A stretch of DNA of 42,219 nucleotides from Methylobacter sp. GTDB taxonomy: Bacteria > Pseudomonadota > Gammaproteobacteria > Methylococcales > Methylomonadaceae. Made by a program: the position numbers and the translations under genes. Positions within the stretch are counted from its first letter, which is position 1. Every line of letters begins with the position of its first letter. The stretch covers positions 1-42,219 of the forward strand of contig JALNYY010000021.1 in NCBI GenBank assembly GCA_023229605.1, given 5' to 3'. The notes under the pieces are model-generated. The model saw only the letters and a program-made list of their open reading frames with translations, made no database searches and was not told the DNA's origin. Positions 15,280 through 23,576 of the stretch are shown here, in pieces.

Positions 15280-15612
15280 ATGAGCGATAACAAAAGATTA
15301 ACCCACTCAACCAATTCGACTACCGTAGCCGATTTGTTAGAGCGATTGCTGGACAAAGGTATCGTCATCAGTGGCGACATTCGCATCAGGCTGGTTGAAG
15401 TAGAACTGTTGACATTGGAAATTCGCCTGCTTATTTGCTCTGTAGATAAAGCTGTAGAAATGGGTTTAGATTGGTGGAGCGGTAATCCTGCGTTTGATTC
15501 CAGAGCCAGGGTAGCATCATCTTTACCCGCTACAGAGTTAGAAGAACGTCTACAGCGCCTGGAAGCTCGTTTGGAAACGATGCCGACCGTTATCGAAGAA
15601 ACACACACATAA
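15280..15612 (+). CDS. gvpA3: GvpA-family minor gas vesicle protein with C-terminal coiled coil (third copy)
   Basis: A 110-residue protein. The GvpA core covers about residues 14-65: TTVADLLERLLDKGIVISG, then DIRIRLVEVELLTLEIRLLICSVDKA. The C-terminal extension has WWSGNP and a heptad segment LEERLQRLEARLETM (about 88-102). Long GvpA-family proteins with a C-terminal extension are the GvpJ/M group, minor proteins needed for nucleation. GTAAGGA just upstream of ATG 15280 derives from the gvpK remnant and serves as its binding site. Confidence 0.92.
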   Translation: MSDNKRLTHSTNSTTVADLLERLLDKGIVISGDIRIRLVEVELLTLEIRLLICSVDKAVEMGLDWWSGNPAFDSRARVASSLPATELEERLQRLEARLETMPTVIEETHT

Positions 15613-15625
15613 GGATTGCCTTTTC

Positions 15626-16210
15626 ATGCGTGCACTGATTCATTTTCCCATTATTCACAGCGCCAAGGATTTGGGATCGCTAGGCGGAACGGTAAGCAAT
15701 TTGCTGACTGCAGAACAAGCACACGAGCATTTTGCCGCCATTGAACATTTCTGGGCAATGATCGCAACAACGATTGAAGGTCTAGGACTGGATTATACAA
15801 ACTTGAAAATCTATCAAGATGGCCTGCCTGTTTGCGGAAAAGAAAATGAAATAGTTGCCGATGTCGCTGAGTCGGGCAGTCAGAATTACAGATTGTTGCA
15901 AACATTACATCATAAAGGAGCTATACTAATGGGCACGGAATCGCCCGAACTATTGCTACAGGAACATGCCCTAATGACGCAATTGTTACAGTCTGCGGAG
16001 CGAACCGAATCTTCTTTGGAAACAGCGCAAGCGTTATTGAGCCGGCGAGATGATTATATTGCTCAACGCATTAATGAAACATTGCAAGACGGCGAAATGG
16101 CTATACTTTTTCTAGGTCTAATGCATAACATTGAAACGAAGCTGCCCAAAGACATCGTTCTCATTCAACCTTTGGGGAAACCCGGTAGCATCCAGGCAAG
16201 GAGAGAATAG
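15626..16210 (+). CDS. gvpY: GvpY-like gas vesicle protein
   Basis: A 194-residue protein starting MRALIHFPIIHSAKDLGSLGGTV, then YTNLKIYQDGLPVCGKE, NYRLLQTLHHKGAILMGTESPELLLQEHALM, and RRDDYIAQRINETLQDGEMAILFLGLMHNIETKLPKDI near the C-terminus. It has no signal peptide or membrane segment. I do not recognise a catalytic domain; the C-terminal part looks like a nucleotide- or ligand-binding alpha/beta unit. It closes the first half of the cluster at the gvpY position of Serratia, and AAGGA precedes its ATG. Confidence 0.65.
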   Translation: MRALIHFPIIHSAKDLGSLGGTVSNLLTAEQAHEHFAAIEHFWAMIATTIEGLGLDYTNLKIYQDGLPVCGKENEIVADVAESGSQNYRLLQTLHHKGAILMGTESPELLLQEHALMTQLLQSAERTESSLETAQALLSRRDDYIAQRINETLQDGEMAILFLGLMHNIETKLPKDIVLIQPLGKPGSIQARRE

Positions 16211-16310
16211 CTGCCAGAATACTTAACATGTCATACATTTAACATGTCATACATATAGAATATTTATGGTTTCGGATGGTTTTGCCGGAATCATGGCAGC
16301 TTCTTTTTTT
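16209..16310 (+). terminator. Possible terminator after gvpY
   Basis: AGCTGCCA (16209-16216) is complementary to TGGCAGCT (16294-16301), which is followed by TCTTTTTTT. A shorter local stem TGCC-N8-GGCA (16284-16297 region) uses the same downstream arm. Either could terminate the gvpN-gvpY transcript. The 77-base loop of the long version contains the tandem 16-mer below. Confidence 0.45.
16223..16254. repeat. Exact tandem duplication of a 16-mer upstream of gvrA
   Basis: TTAACATGTCATACAT occurs at 16223-16238 and again immediately at 16239-16254. Each copy contains the palindrome ACATGT. Two helically phased sites (16 bases apart, about 1.5 turns) about 250 bases before gvrA could be regulator binding sites, or a simple replication slip. 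Confidence 0.6.
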
Positions 16311-16504
16311 GGTGTTTCAAGCTAAACACTTGGGCCCCAGTTTAATACCTTAAAAGTCGGGCAATGTTTTCTCTGCCCTCTGTTTTAACGTAGGTGTTGT
16401 CCTACGCGCCCATTGCAAGCGGTAACCATTACTAGCAATAGAGCACTAATGACGTAAGTAATTCAGCACTTAACCATCAAATCTTGACCAAATGGATTTA
16501 TTAA

Positions 16505-17926
16505 ATGAAAAGCATTGATCCTGGCTATGTTTTGATAATTGATGACGACAAAGATATTTGTGATCTGCTGTCGCATCTCCTAGAAAAAAACGGGTATGAA
16601 ACCCTGCAAGGTTACGACGGCGATATGGCGATAAAATTATTGTCTGAACGTGAACCTGATGTGCTGCTACTCGACAGCATTATCCCTAAACACAGCGGTA
16701 TGGCAGTATTAGCCAGTACCCATGCGCTGTACCCGCAACTCCCCGTTATCATTATTACCGGCAATGTTGGCATCCTCAGTGCCGTTTGTGCTATTAAAGC
16801 AGGCGCCTGGGATTACATTCCCAAACCGTTCGATAACAATCGAGTATTAGAACTGGTGAACCGCGCTATGCAAACGCGCGGCGGCAAACACCATTCAAAC
16901 TGCAAAGCCACCAGAAACACTAAAAACCGCATCGCTGCCATGATGGGTAATAGTCCAAATATTCAATCTGTTATCAGAGATGTTATTAACGTGGCGCATA
17001 CGGACTTTTCAGTTATTATTCAAGGCGAAACGGGAACAGGCAAGGAACTGATCGCAAAAAACATTCACTTAGCCAGCCAACGCGCGACTGGCGTTTTTAT
17101 TCCCATCGATTGTGGCGCTATTCCGGATTCGCTGATCGAAAACGAATTATTCGGCCATGAAAAAGGCTCATACACGGGTGCGGATCGCGTGCAACCGGGC
17201 AAGTTTGAAGCAGCTGACGGCGGTACGTTATTCCTGGACGAAATCGCCAACATGTCATTATCGGCGCAATCCAAATTATTGCGCGTACTACAAGAACACG
17301 TTGTTTATCGTATTGGCGCGACCAATCCCATTCCGGTCAATGTGCGCGTACTTGCCGCCAGCAATGAAGGATTACTGGACGCTGTGGTTAAAGGGAAATT
17401 TCGTGAGGATTTATATTACCGCTTGAATGAATATACCATTTGTATCCCGCCGTTACGCAGCCGTCATGAGGATATTCTATTTTTAGCCGATCGCTTTATG
17501 ACAGAAACCTGCATCGAGTTAGACAAAACACCGCTCGATTTTTCTGTTGCCGCTAAAGAAATACTTCTACGCTATCAGTGGCCGGGTAACGTGCGCGAAT
17601 TACGCGCTGTTATTCGCCGTGCTGTTTTAGTATCCGAAAAAGAGATTGCTGTTGATGCATTAGCTTTGGTTATAAATGGGATAGAACCGTCACAGCCGAC
17701 AAAAGAATACCATCTAAACACTATGTGGCATTTTTGTCTCGAAGGTACGTCCCTCAAAGAAATTACCCAGTTAAACATTGATCAAATAGAACGTATTATT
17801 ATTAAAGACACCCTGAAAAAAACAGGCAACAACAAGGCGGAAGCGGCGCGGCGTTTGAATATTGACTACAAAACGCTGCATTCCAAACTCAAAAAAATCA
17901 ATGCAGCCGAGGTAAACAAATCATGA
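16505..17926 (+). CDS. gvrA: NtrC-family sigma54-dependent response regulator GvrA
   Basis: A 473-residue activator in three domains. Receiver (1-125): acidic pair D13/D14, phospho-acceptor D57 in LLLDSIIP, T85, K107. AAA+ domain (150-385): Walker A GETGTGKE (174-181), sigma54-contact loop GSYTGA (221-226, usually GAFTGA), Walker B TLFLDEI (241-247). C-terminal Fis-type helix-turn-helix (430-468: KTGNNKAEAARRLNIDYKTLHSKLKK). It probably activates the sigma54 promoter at 8262-8280 after phosphorylation, perhaps by GvrB. A 294-base gap precedes it, so it likely heads a second operon running to gvrC. No strong binding site precedes ATG 16505. The stop overlaps gvpH (ATGA). Confidence 0.95.
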   Translation: MKSIDPGYVLIIDDDKDICDLLSHLLEKNGYETLQGYDGDMAIKLLSEREPDVLLLDSIIPKHSGMAVLASTHALYPQLPVIIITGNVGILSAVCAIKAGAWDYIPKPFDNNRVLELVNRAMQTRGGKHHSNCKATRNTKNRIAAMMGNSPNIQSVIRDVINVAHTDFSVIIQGETGTGKELIAKNIHLASQRATGVFIPIDCGAIPDSLIENELFGHEKGSYTGADRVQPGKFEAADGGTLFLDEIANMSLSAQSKLLRVLQEHVVYRIGATNPIPVNVRVLAASNEGLLDAVVKGKFREDLYYRLNEYTICIPPLRSRHEDILFLADRFMTETCIELDKTPLDFSVAAKEILLRYQWPGNVRELRAVIRRAVLVSEKEIAVDALALVINGIEPSQPTKEYHLNTMWHFCLEGTSLKEITQLNIDQIERIIIKDTLKKTGNNKAEAARRLNIDYKTLHSKLKKINAAEVNKS

Positions 17927-18429
17927 GTAACAAAAAAAAAGGTAACGTGGCGGGCAATGTCGAAGGCATTTTACGCGGCTTAGGCGATTTGGTGGAAAAA
18001 TTGGCGGAAACCGGCGAACAAATAAAGCGTAGCGGTGCGTTCGATATCGACACGAGCAGCGGCAAAAATGCTAAGGCAGTTTACGGTTTTTCCGTAAAAA
18101 TGGGTTTGGATGAGAACGAGGAAACGCGCGTAGAGCCTTTCGGCAATATACGCCGAGATGAGCAAACCGGAGAAACGACGGTGCAGGAAGTATCCGAACC
18201 GCTGGTCGATGTCATCGAAGAAAGCGATCATGTCTTGGTACTGGCGGAAATGCCGGGAGTCGCCGATGAAGATGTGCATTTAGACTTGAACGGCGACATC
18301 CTGGTGCTTCACGCCGAAAGAGGCAGCAAGAAATATCATAAAGAAATCGTGTTGCCGCGTTCGTTTGATGACAAAGCGATGGAACGGTCTTGTCGTAACG
18401 GCATTTTGGAAGTCAAACTAAAAAAGTGA
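17923..18429 (+). CDS. gvpH: GvpH, Hsp20-like gas vesicle protein
   Basis: A 168-residue protein with an N-terminal variable region (GNVEGILRGLGDLVEKLAET, amphipathic) and a C-terminal alpha-crystallin fold from about residue 85: PLVDVIEESDHVLVLAEMPGVADEDVHLDLNGDILVLHAE and ending ERSCRNGILEVKLKK. The A-x-x-x-N-G-x-L signature of Hsp20 is seen as SCRNGILEV. GvpH in haloarchaea stabilises GvpM and prevents aggregation, so a holdase for hydrophobic vesicle proteins is likely. Start and stop overlap or abut neighbours, indicating one operon with gvrA and gvpZ. Confidence 0.88.
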   Translation: MSNKKKGNVAGNVEGILRGLGDLVEKLAETGEQIKRSGAFDIDTSSGKNAKAVYGFSVKMGLDENEETRVEPFGNIRRDEQTGETTVQEVSEPLVDVIEESDHVLVLAEMPGVADEDVHLDLNGDILVLHAERGSKKYHKEIVLPRSFDDKAMERSCRNGILEVKLKK

Positions 18430-18436
18430 GACCGTC

Positions 18437-20599
18437 ATGTCTGAAGAACTGAAACTCAAAGTAGTTGAAGCCCTGCCCAAAGATATTGGGCGCGGTTACG
18501 CCCGTTTAGACCCTGCCGATATGGCTAAATTGAATTTGGCTGTTGGCGACATCGTGCAGGTAAACAGTAAAAAAGGCAAGGGGATTGCCAAGCTGATGCC
18601 GACTTATCCTGATATGCGCGATAAAGGCATTGTGCAATTGGACGGCTTGACGCGGCGCAATGCAGGGCTGAGTTTAGATGAAAAAGCGCAGATCGAACCC
18701 GTCTCATGCAAACACGCCACGCGCATAGTCCTTATTCCCACTACGATTACTCCCGGCCAGCGTGATTTGGATTACATCGGCAGTCTACTCGACGGCTTGC
18801 CCGTGCAGAGAGGCGATTTATTACGCGCTCATCTGTTTGGTAGCCGTTCTGCCGATTTCAAAGTCGACAGCACCACGCCCGCAGGTGCAGTGCTGATCAA
18901 TCCGACCACTACACTGGTGATCGGCAAGTCAGACGAAGCTAAGAATACGGGCTACAGCGCACAACGTTTATCTTATGAGGACGTAGGCGGCCTTAAAGGT
19001 CAAGTGCGGCGCATTCGGGAAATGATCGAGCTGCCGTTACGCTATCCCGAAGTCTTCGAACGTTTAGGCATAGACGCGCCCAAAGGTGTACTACTAACCG
19101 GCCCGCCGGGATGCGGCAAAACCCTGATCGCCCGCATTATTGCCCAAGAAACCGATGCGCAGTTTTTCACCATCAGCGGCCCGGAGATCGTGCATAAGTT
19201 TTACGGCGAAAGCGAAGCCCATTTACGCAAAATTTTTGAGGAAGCGGGGCGTAAAGGGCCCAGCATCATTTTTCTGGATGAAATTGACTCTATTGCACCG
19301 CGCCGCGACAAGGTAGTCGGTGATGTAGAAAAGCGTATCGTTGCGCAATTGCTCGCATTAATGGATGGTCTTAAGAGCCGTGGCAAAGTCATCGTCATCG
19401 CCGCAACCAATCTACCCAATGCGCTTGATCCCGCGTTGCGTCGTCCAGGGCGCTTTGATCGGGAAATCACCATTCCTATTCCGGACCGCGAAGGTCGCCG
19501 CGAGATTATCGAAATTCACAGCACAGGAATGCCGCTCAATGCCGATGTTGACCTGAACGTAGTTGCCGACGTCACCCACGGTTTTGTCGGTGCTGATTTG
19601 GAAGCCTTATGCCGCGAAGCCGCGATGAGCGCATTACGTCGTTTACTGCCTGAAATTGATTTCAGTGCCGCAGAATTACCTTATGACCGTCTGGCGGCGT
19701 TGACGGTAACGATGGATGATTTTCGTGCCGCTTTGTGTGAAGTATCACCGTCAGCGATTCGTGAGCTATTTGTCGACATTCCCGATGTGCGCTGGGAAGA
19801 TGTCGGCGGTTTGGATGATGTGCGCCGTCGCTTAATAGAGTCGGTAGAGTGGCCGATCAAATACCCCGACCTCTATCTGCAAGCCGGCGTGAAACCGCCT
19901 AAAGGCTTGCTGTTGGCAGGTCCGCCCGGCGTAGGGAAGACGCTGATTGCTAAAGCAGTCGCCAATGAAAGCGGCGTTAACGTCATTTCAGTCAAAGGGC
20001 CGGCATTGATGTCGCGCTATGTCGGTGATTCTGAACAGGGTGTACGCGAACTGTTTCACAAAGCCCGTCAGGCTTCACCGTGCATTATTTTTCTCGATGA
20101 AGTCGATTCTGTTGTCCCCGCTCGTGGTGAAGGCGCTACCGATTCACATGTTGCTGAACGGGTGTTGAGCCAATTTTTATCTGAAATGGATGGCTTGGAA
20201 GAACTCAAAGGCGTTTTCGTTATGGGCGCGACTAATCGTGCGGATTTGATCGATCCTGCGATGCTGCGTCCGGGACGCTTTGATGACATCATCGAACTGG
20301 GCCTACCCGATGAGGACGCGCGGCGGCAAATTCTGGCGGTGCATTTGCGTAATAAGCCTTTGGGTGCAAATATTCGCGCCGAAGATTTAGCCGCGCGTTG
20401 TCACGATGCCAGTGGCGCCGAATTGGCGGCAGTGTGTAATCGCGCCGCGCTAGCGGCATTGCGCCGCGCAGTACAACAAAGCAAAGAGTCTGTCCTGAGC
20501 CAGTCGACGGGCGATGAGGCGCCGGTAAAACTGACGGTACGCATAGAACAGCATGATTTTGACGAGGTGATTGCAGAAATGTTTGGCGATGAGGAATGA
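18437..20599 (+). CDS. gvpZ: Cdc48/VCP-type double AAA+ ATPase of the gas vesicle cluster
   Basis: A 720-residue type II AAA+ unfoldase. The N-domain (1-90: LKVVEALPKDIGRGYARLDPADMAKLNLAVGDIVQV) is the Cdc48 double-psi barrel. D1: Walker A GPPGCGKT (222-229), IIFLDEIDSIAPRRD, arginine finger region RRPGRFDRE. D2: GPPGVGKT (495-502), IIFLDEVDSVVPARG, LRPGRFDDI. Both domains look active. It overlaps gvpF2 (ATGA) and follows the Hsp20-like GvpH by seven bases, suggesting a disaggregation or quality-control partnership during vesicle assembly (inference). A microrepeat in reverse orientation at 20486-20511 encodes ESVLSQSTG in the last 50 residues. Confidence 0.9.
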   Translation: MSEELKLKVVEALPKDIGRGYARLDPADMAKLNLAVGDIVQVNSKKGKGIAKLMPTYPDMRDKGIVQLDGLTRRNAGLSLDEKAQIEPVSCKHATRIVLIPTTITPGQRDLDYIGSLLDGLPVQRGDLLRAHLFGSRSADFKVDSTTPAGAVLINPTTTLVIGKSDEAKNTGYSAQRLSYEDVGGLKGQVRRIREMIELPLRYPEVFERLGIDAPKGVLLTGPPGCGKTLIARIIAQETDAQFFTISGPEIVHKFYGESEAHLRKIFEEAGRKGPSIIFLDEIDSIAPRRDKVVGDVEKRIVAQLLALMDGLKSRGKVIVIAATNLPNALDPALRRPGRFDREITIPIPDREGRREIIEIHSTGMPLNADVDLNVVADVTHGFVGADLEALCREAAMSALRRLLPEIDFSAAELPYDRLAALTVTMDDFRAALCEVSPSAIRELFVDIPDVRWEDVGGLDDVRRRLIESVEWPIKYPDLYLQAGVKPPKGLLLAGPPGVGKTLIAKAVANESGVNVISVKGPALMSRYVGDSEQGVRELFHKARQASPCIIFLDEVDSVVPARGEGATDSHVAERVLSQFLSEMDGLEELKGVFVMGATNRADLIDPAMLRPGRFDDIIELGLPDEDARRQILAVHLRNKPLGANIRAEDLAARCHDASGAELAAVCNRAALAALRRAVQQSKESVLSQSTGDEAPVKLTVRIEQHDFDEVIAEMFGDEE
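20486..20511 (-). repeat. Microrepeat inside gvpZ (reverse orientation)
   Basis: CTGTCCTGAGCCAGTCGACG is the reverse complement of the TTCGACTANGCTCAGGACAG unit with small changes. It is in frame, encodes SVLSQST, and lies in the C-terminal tail between the D2 helical domain and the last 20 residues. Confidence 0.65.
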
Positions 20600-21384
20600 C
20601 GGTGATCACTGAACTGCAGACCACCCAAGCCATTTATCTGTATGGTTTTACTTTGCCCGATGTGGCCGCACCGCCAATTTTTGGAGTCGATAATCAGCAT
20701 CCGATTAGCACACATCAATGCGCTGGGTTGAATGCGGCGATCAATTCGGTGTTGCTGTCCGATTTTACCGGTGAAATCGGTGAGGCCAATGTGCAGAATG
20801 TCGCATGGCTAACGCCGCGCGCCTGTCGGCATGCGCTAGTCGTAGACCGCTTGATGGTTCAAGGTCCGGTCTATCCTTTACCATTCGGTACGCTGTTTTC
20901 CAGTTTGAGCGCATTGGAGCAGGAAATGGCACGCCGCTCTACTGAAGTGTTGGCGGTACTACAGCATATAACCGGCTGCCAAGAATGGTCACTGGAAGCA
21001 ACACTGGATCGTAAACAGGCCGTTGACTCTTTATTCGCCGAAGGTCTGCACTCCGGCCGCTTTTGTTTGCCTGAAGCCGCAGGCCGCCGCCATCTGGAAG
21101 AGCAAAAATTGCGCCGCACCTTAACTGCTGAGTTGAACGACTGGCTGGCACAATGCTTAACCTCGCTGCAAGACGAATTGCGCCCCTTGATGCGTGATTT
21201 TCGCTCACGGCGATTGTTGGATGATAAGGTTTTGCATTGGGCGTATCTACTCTCTGAGGAGGAAGTCGCCGCGTTTCAGCAGCAAGTCGCTGACATTGCC
21301 GACCGCTATGAGGCCTACGGTTTTAGTTTTCGTGTGACAGGCCCGTGGGCAGCCTATAGTTTTTGCCAACTTGTCGCGTCATGA
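20596..21384 (+). CDS. gvpF2: GvpF/GvpL family protein (second copy)
   Basis: A 262-residue GvpF/L paralogue: IYLYGFTLPDVA at the N-terminus, the central RACRHALVVDRLMVQGPVYPLPFGTLFSSLSALEQEM (residues 75-115), EWSLEATLD, and the C-terminal YGFSFRVTGPWAAYSFCQL that closes GvpF/L proteins. The usual VLPMRFG motif appears as VYPLPFGT. ATG 20596 overlaps the gvpZ stop (ATGA), and its own stop overlaps gvpF3. The divergence from gvpF1 suggests a specialised role in nucleation. Confidence 0.93.
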   Translation: MTVITELQTTQAIYLYGFTLPDVAAPPIFGVDNQHPISTHQCAGLNAAINSVLLSDFTGEIGEANVQNVAWLTPRACRHALVVDRLMVQGPVYPLPFGTLFSSLSALEQEMARRSTEVLAVLQHITGCQEWSLEATLDRKQAVDSLFAEGLHSGRFCLPEAAGRRHLEEQKLRRTLTAELNDWLAQCLTSLQDELRPLMRDFRSRRLLDDKVLHWAYLLSEEEVAAFQQQVADIADRYEAYGFSFRVTGPWAAYSFCQLVAS

Positions 21385-22094
21385 GCCCCCTTCGACCAAG
21401 CTCAGGACAGGCCGCTTCGACAAGTTCAGGACAGGCTTCGGCTACGCTCAGCAGAGCCTTGTTGCTGTACGGCATTGTCGCCGAAGATGCGCAGCTGGCG
21501 GCCGAACCGGGGATGCGGCTGATTAAAGCAGCGACGTTAGCGGCTATAGTCAGACCTGGCGAACCGGAAATCAGCCACGAGCCGGCTGTAGTGCTGGCTT
21601 TTGGCGAACAGGTAATGCGCATTCATCAACAAACCACGCTCATTCCCATGCGCTATGGCAGTGTGTTAGCAGACGAATATTCGGTAACACAGCATTTACT
21701 CGACCATGAGGCGCATTACCGAACACGATTAGCGGAGCTGGCGGATTGTGAAGAAATGGGCATACGGCTACCGCTGGATTCGGCTGCGGATAATGCCGTC
21801 ACCACTTCGCAAATTAGCGGCCACGACTATTTGCTGGGGCGAAAACGCGCTTATGCCGTACCCGAACATATCGAACAGCAAGCCACCCGACTGAACAATG
21901 CGTTGACAGGACTGCATCGTCAGCACTGCGCGGCAATCAGCATTTTTAATGGACAGCGTACTTACCTATTGAGCTATCTAGTGCCACGCACCGAGTTACA
22001 GGCATTTCGCGGCAAATTAAATACGCTCGCCGACAGCATAGCAGATATAGGATTCATCAGCGGGCCTTGGCCTCCCTATAACTTCGCCAGCTAA
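21381..22094 (+). CDS. gvpF3: GvpF/GvpL family protein (third copy), N-terminus made of microrepeats
   Basis: A 237-residue protein from ATG 21381 (ATGA overlap with gvpF2). Residues 1-23 (MSPLRPSSGQAASTSSGQA...) are translated microrepeats; true GvpF/L homology starts at ALLLYGIVAEDAQ. Other family parts: VVLAFGEQVMRIHQQTTLIPMRYGSV, CEEMGIRLPLD, and the C-terminal FISGPWPPYNFAS. The original start was probably replaced or displaced by the inserted repeats, yet reading frame and translational coupling are kept. Seventeen bases separate it from gvrB. Confidence 0.9.
   Translation: MSPLRPSSGQAASTSSGQASATLSRALLLYGIVAEDAQLAAEPGMRLIKAATLAAIVRPGEPEISHEPAVVLAFGEQVMRIHQQTTLIPMRYGSVLADEYSVTQHLLDHEAHYRTRLAELADCEEMGIRLPLDSAADNAVTTSQISGHDYLLGRKRAYAVPEHIEQQATRLNNALTGLHRQHCAAISIFNGQRTYLLSYLVPRTELQAFRGKLNTLADSIADIGFISGPWPPYNFAS
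21388..21452 (+). repeat. Three tandem microrepeat units at the start of gvpF3
   Basis: Three consecutive units follow the ATG: CTTCGACCAAGCTCAGGACA, then CTTCGACAAGTTCAGGACAG, then CTTCGGCTACGCTCAGCAGA. They share the core of the repeats in gvpW, lysA and polA. Confidence 0.8.
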
Positions 22095-22111
22095 CTGATT
22101 AACAACAATCC

Positions 22112-23572
22112 ATGCCAGATAATCCATTTAAAAAGAAGTCCAAAAATCACTTTGAACTGTTGTATAACATGCTATTGGATGCTATTCCTTCTTCCGTGTT
22201 AATGGTGGATGAAAAACTACATGTAGTTTCAGTCAACCAGAATTTTTTACTGAAAAGCCAGCGCAGCAACGCGAATACAGTTGGCCGCCCTTTATCGGAA
22301 GTCTTTCCGACCGTCATATTAGAAAATACGGGTCTTGAAGAACGCATACGCAATGTATTTCGTAGCGGATCACCTGTCAATGGACAGAAAATGACCTATC
22401 GCGCTCCGGGCGTACCGATTCGAATTTACTACTACTCTATTTTACCGATTCCTACTAACCAGATTATGCTGCTAATGGAAGACGTCACCGAACAAGTCCG
22501 TCTTTCTGAAGAAGTACGTCGTGTTGAACGACACCTTGCTTCAGTGGTAGAAAGTGCCAGCGATATAGTTCTTTCGACCGATATTGAAGGGCGCATATTA
22601 ACGTGGAATTCGGCTGCGGAAAAGCTGTCGGGTTTAAGCTCGCATGAAGTTCATGGGCGATACTTTTTTGAATTCTGCGACACTACCCAAAAACAGCCAG
22701 TGCGACTGATCTTCATGCGAATGAAAAACAGTAATGAATCGCATACCACAGAATTTCATTTATTAACACCCAATAATGGCGGTAGTATTTTGATTTCCTG
22801 GGTATTTTCACCGATGAAAGATGATTATGGTCAAACCGTAGGCACAGTGGTTGTCGGCCGAGATTTGGCTGAGCGGCGCAAGCTGGAACTGCAATTACGC
22901 CAATCACAGAAGTTGACCGCATTGGGCGTCATGGCGGGCGGTATCGCCCATGAAATTCGCAATCCGCTTGCCGTTTGCTCTTCGGCCGCGCAATTTTTGT
23001 TGGAAGATAACATCACCGCTGAATTCCACAAAGATTGTTCAAGGAAAATACAGGCTAACATTCAAAAAGCCTCGGCTATTATTGAGAACCTGCTACGCTT
23101 TGCCCGTTCTTCGCTCGATACTGAAATGGTAGAAGTCGACCTGAACGCGGTACTGAAAGAAACCATCGATCTGGTCGCTAATCAAGCTAAAGTGCAGAAA
23201 ATTCAAATTTTGTTGCCCATGCAGGAAAAGTACATCTTGGTGTCGGGCGTGTCGGGTTTATTGCAGCAGGTATTCATGAATATTTTTCTCAATGCCATTA
23301 ATGCGATGCCCGAGGGCGGTGTGTTGCGCATTGTGGTCGACACCTTTGAAGACCGGGTAGTTGTGCGTGTTTCCGACACGGGAATCGGTATCCCCGCAGG
23401 CGAGTTGGATAAAATCTTCGATCCGTTTCATACTTCCTCACCCGTAGGGCAAGGCACAGGGCTGGGTTTGTCTATTTGCTATAGCATTATTCAGCAGCAC
23501 CTTGGCTCTATTCAAGCGGAGAGCCGCTACGGTGAAGGCGCTACTATTATCGTCACCCTGCCGCTACTTTAA
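22112..23572 (+). CDS. gvrB: PAS-containing sensor histidine kinase GvrB
   Basis: A 486-residue soluble kinase with no membrane segment. PAS 1 is about 15-130 (DAIPSSVLMVDEKLHVVSVNQNFL), PAS 2 about 140-262 (VVESASDIVLSTDIEGRILTWNSAAEKL). The phosphoacceptor is H280 in GGIAHEIRNPLA. The catalytic part has MNIFLNAINAMPEGG (N box), VSDTGIGIPAGELDKIFDPFHT (G1/F) and GQGTGLGLSICYSII (G2). It is NtrB-like in layout and probably phosphorylates GvrA and/or GvrC in response to a cytosolic cue such as redox, gas or metabolite state (inference). It belongs to the gvrA-gvrC operon. Confidence 0.93.
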   Translation: MPDNPFKKKSKNHFELLYNMLLDAIPSSVLMVDEKLHVVSVNQNFLLKSQRSNANTVGRPLSEVFPTVILENTGLEERIRNVFRSGSPVNGQKMTYRAPGVPIRIYYYSILPIPTNQIMLLMEDVTEQVRLSEEVRRVERHLASVVESASDIVLSTDIEGRILTWNSAAEKLSGLSSHEVHGRYFFEFCDTTQKQPVRLIFMRMKNSNESHTTEFHLLTPNNGGSILISWVFSPMKDDYGQTVGTVVVGRDLAERRKLELQLRQSQKLTALGVMAGGIAHEIRNPLAVCSSAAQFLLEDNITAEFHKDCSRKIQANIQKASAIIENLLRFARSSLDTEMVEVDLNAVLKETIDLVANQAKVQKIQILLPMQEKYILVSGVSGLLQQVFMNIFLNAINAMPEGGVLRIVVDTFEDRVVVRVSDTGIGIPAGELDKIFDPFHTSSPVGQGTGLGLSICYSIIQQHLGSIQAESRYGEGATIIVTLPLL

Positions 23573-23576
23573 AACC

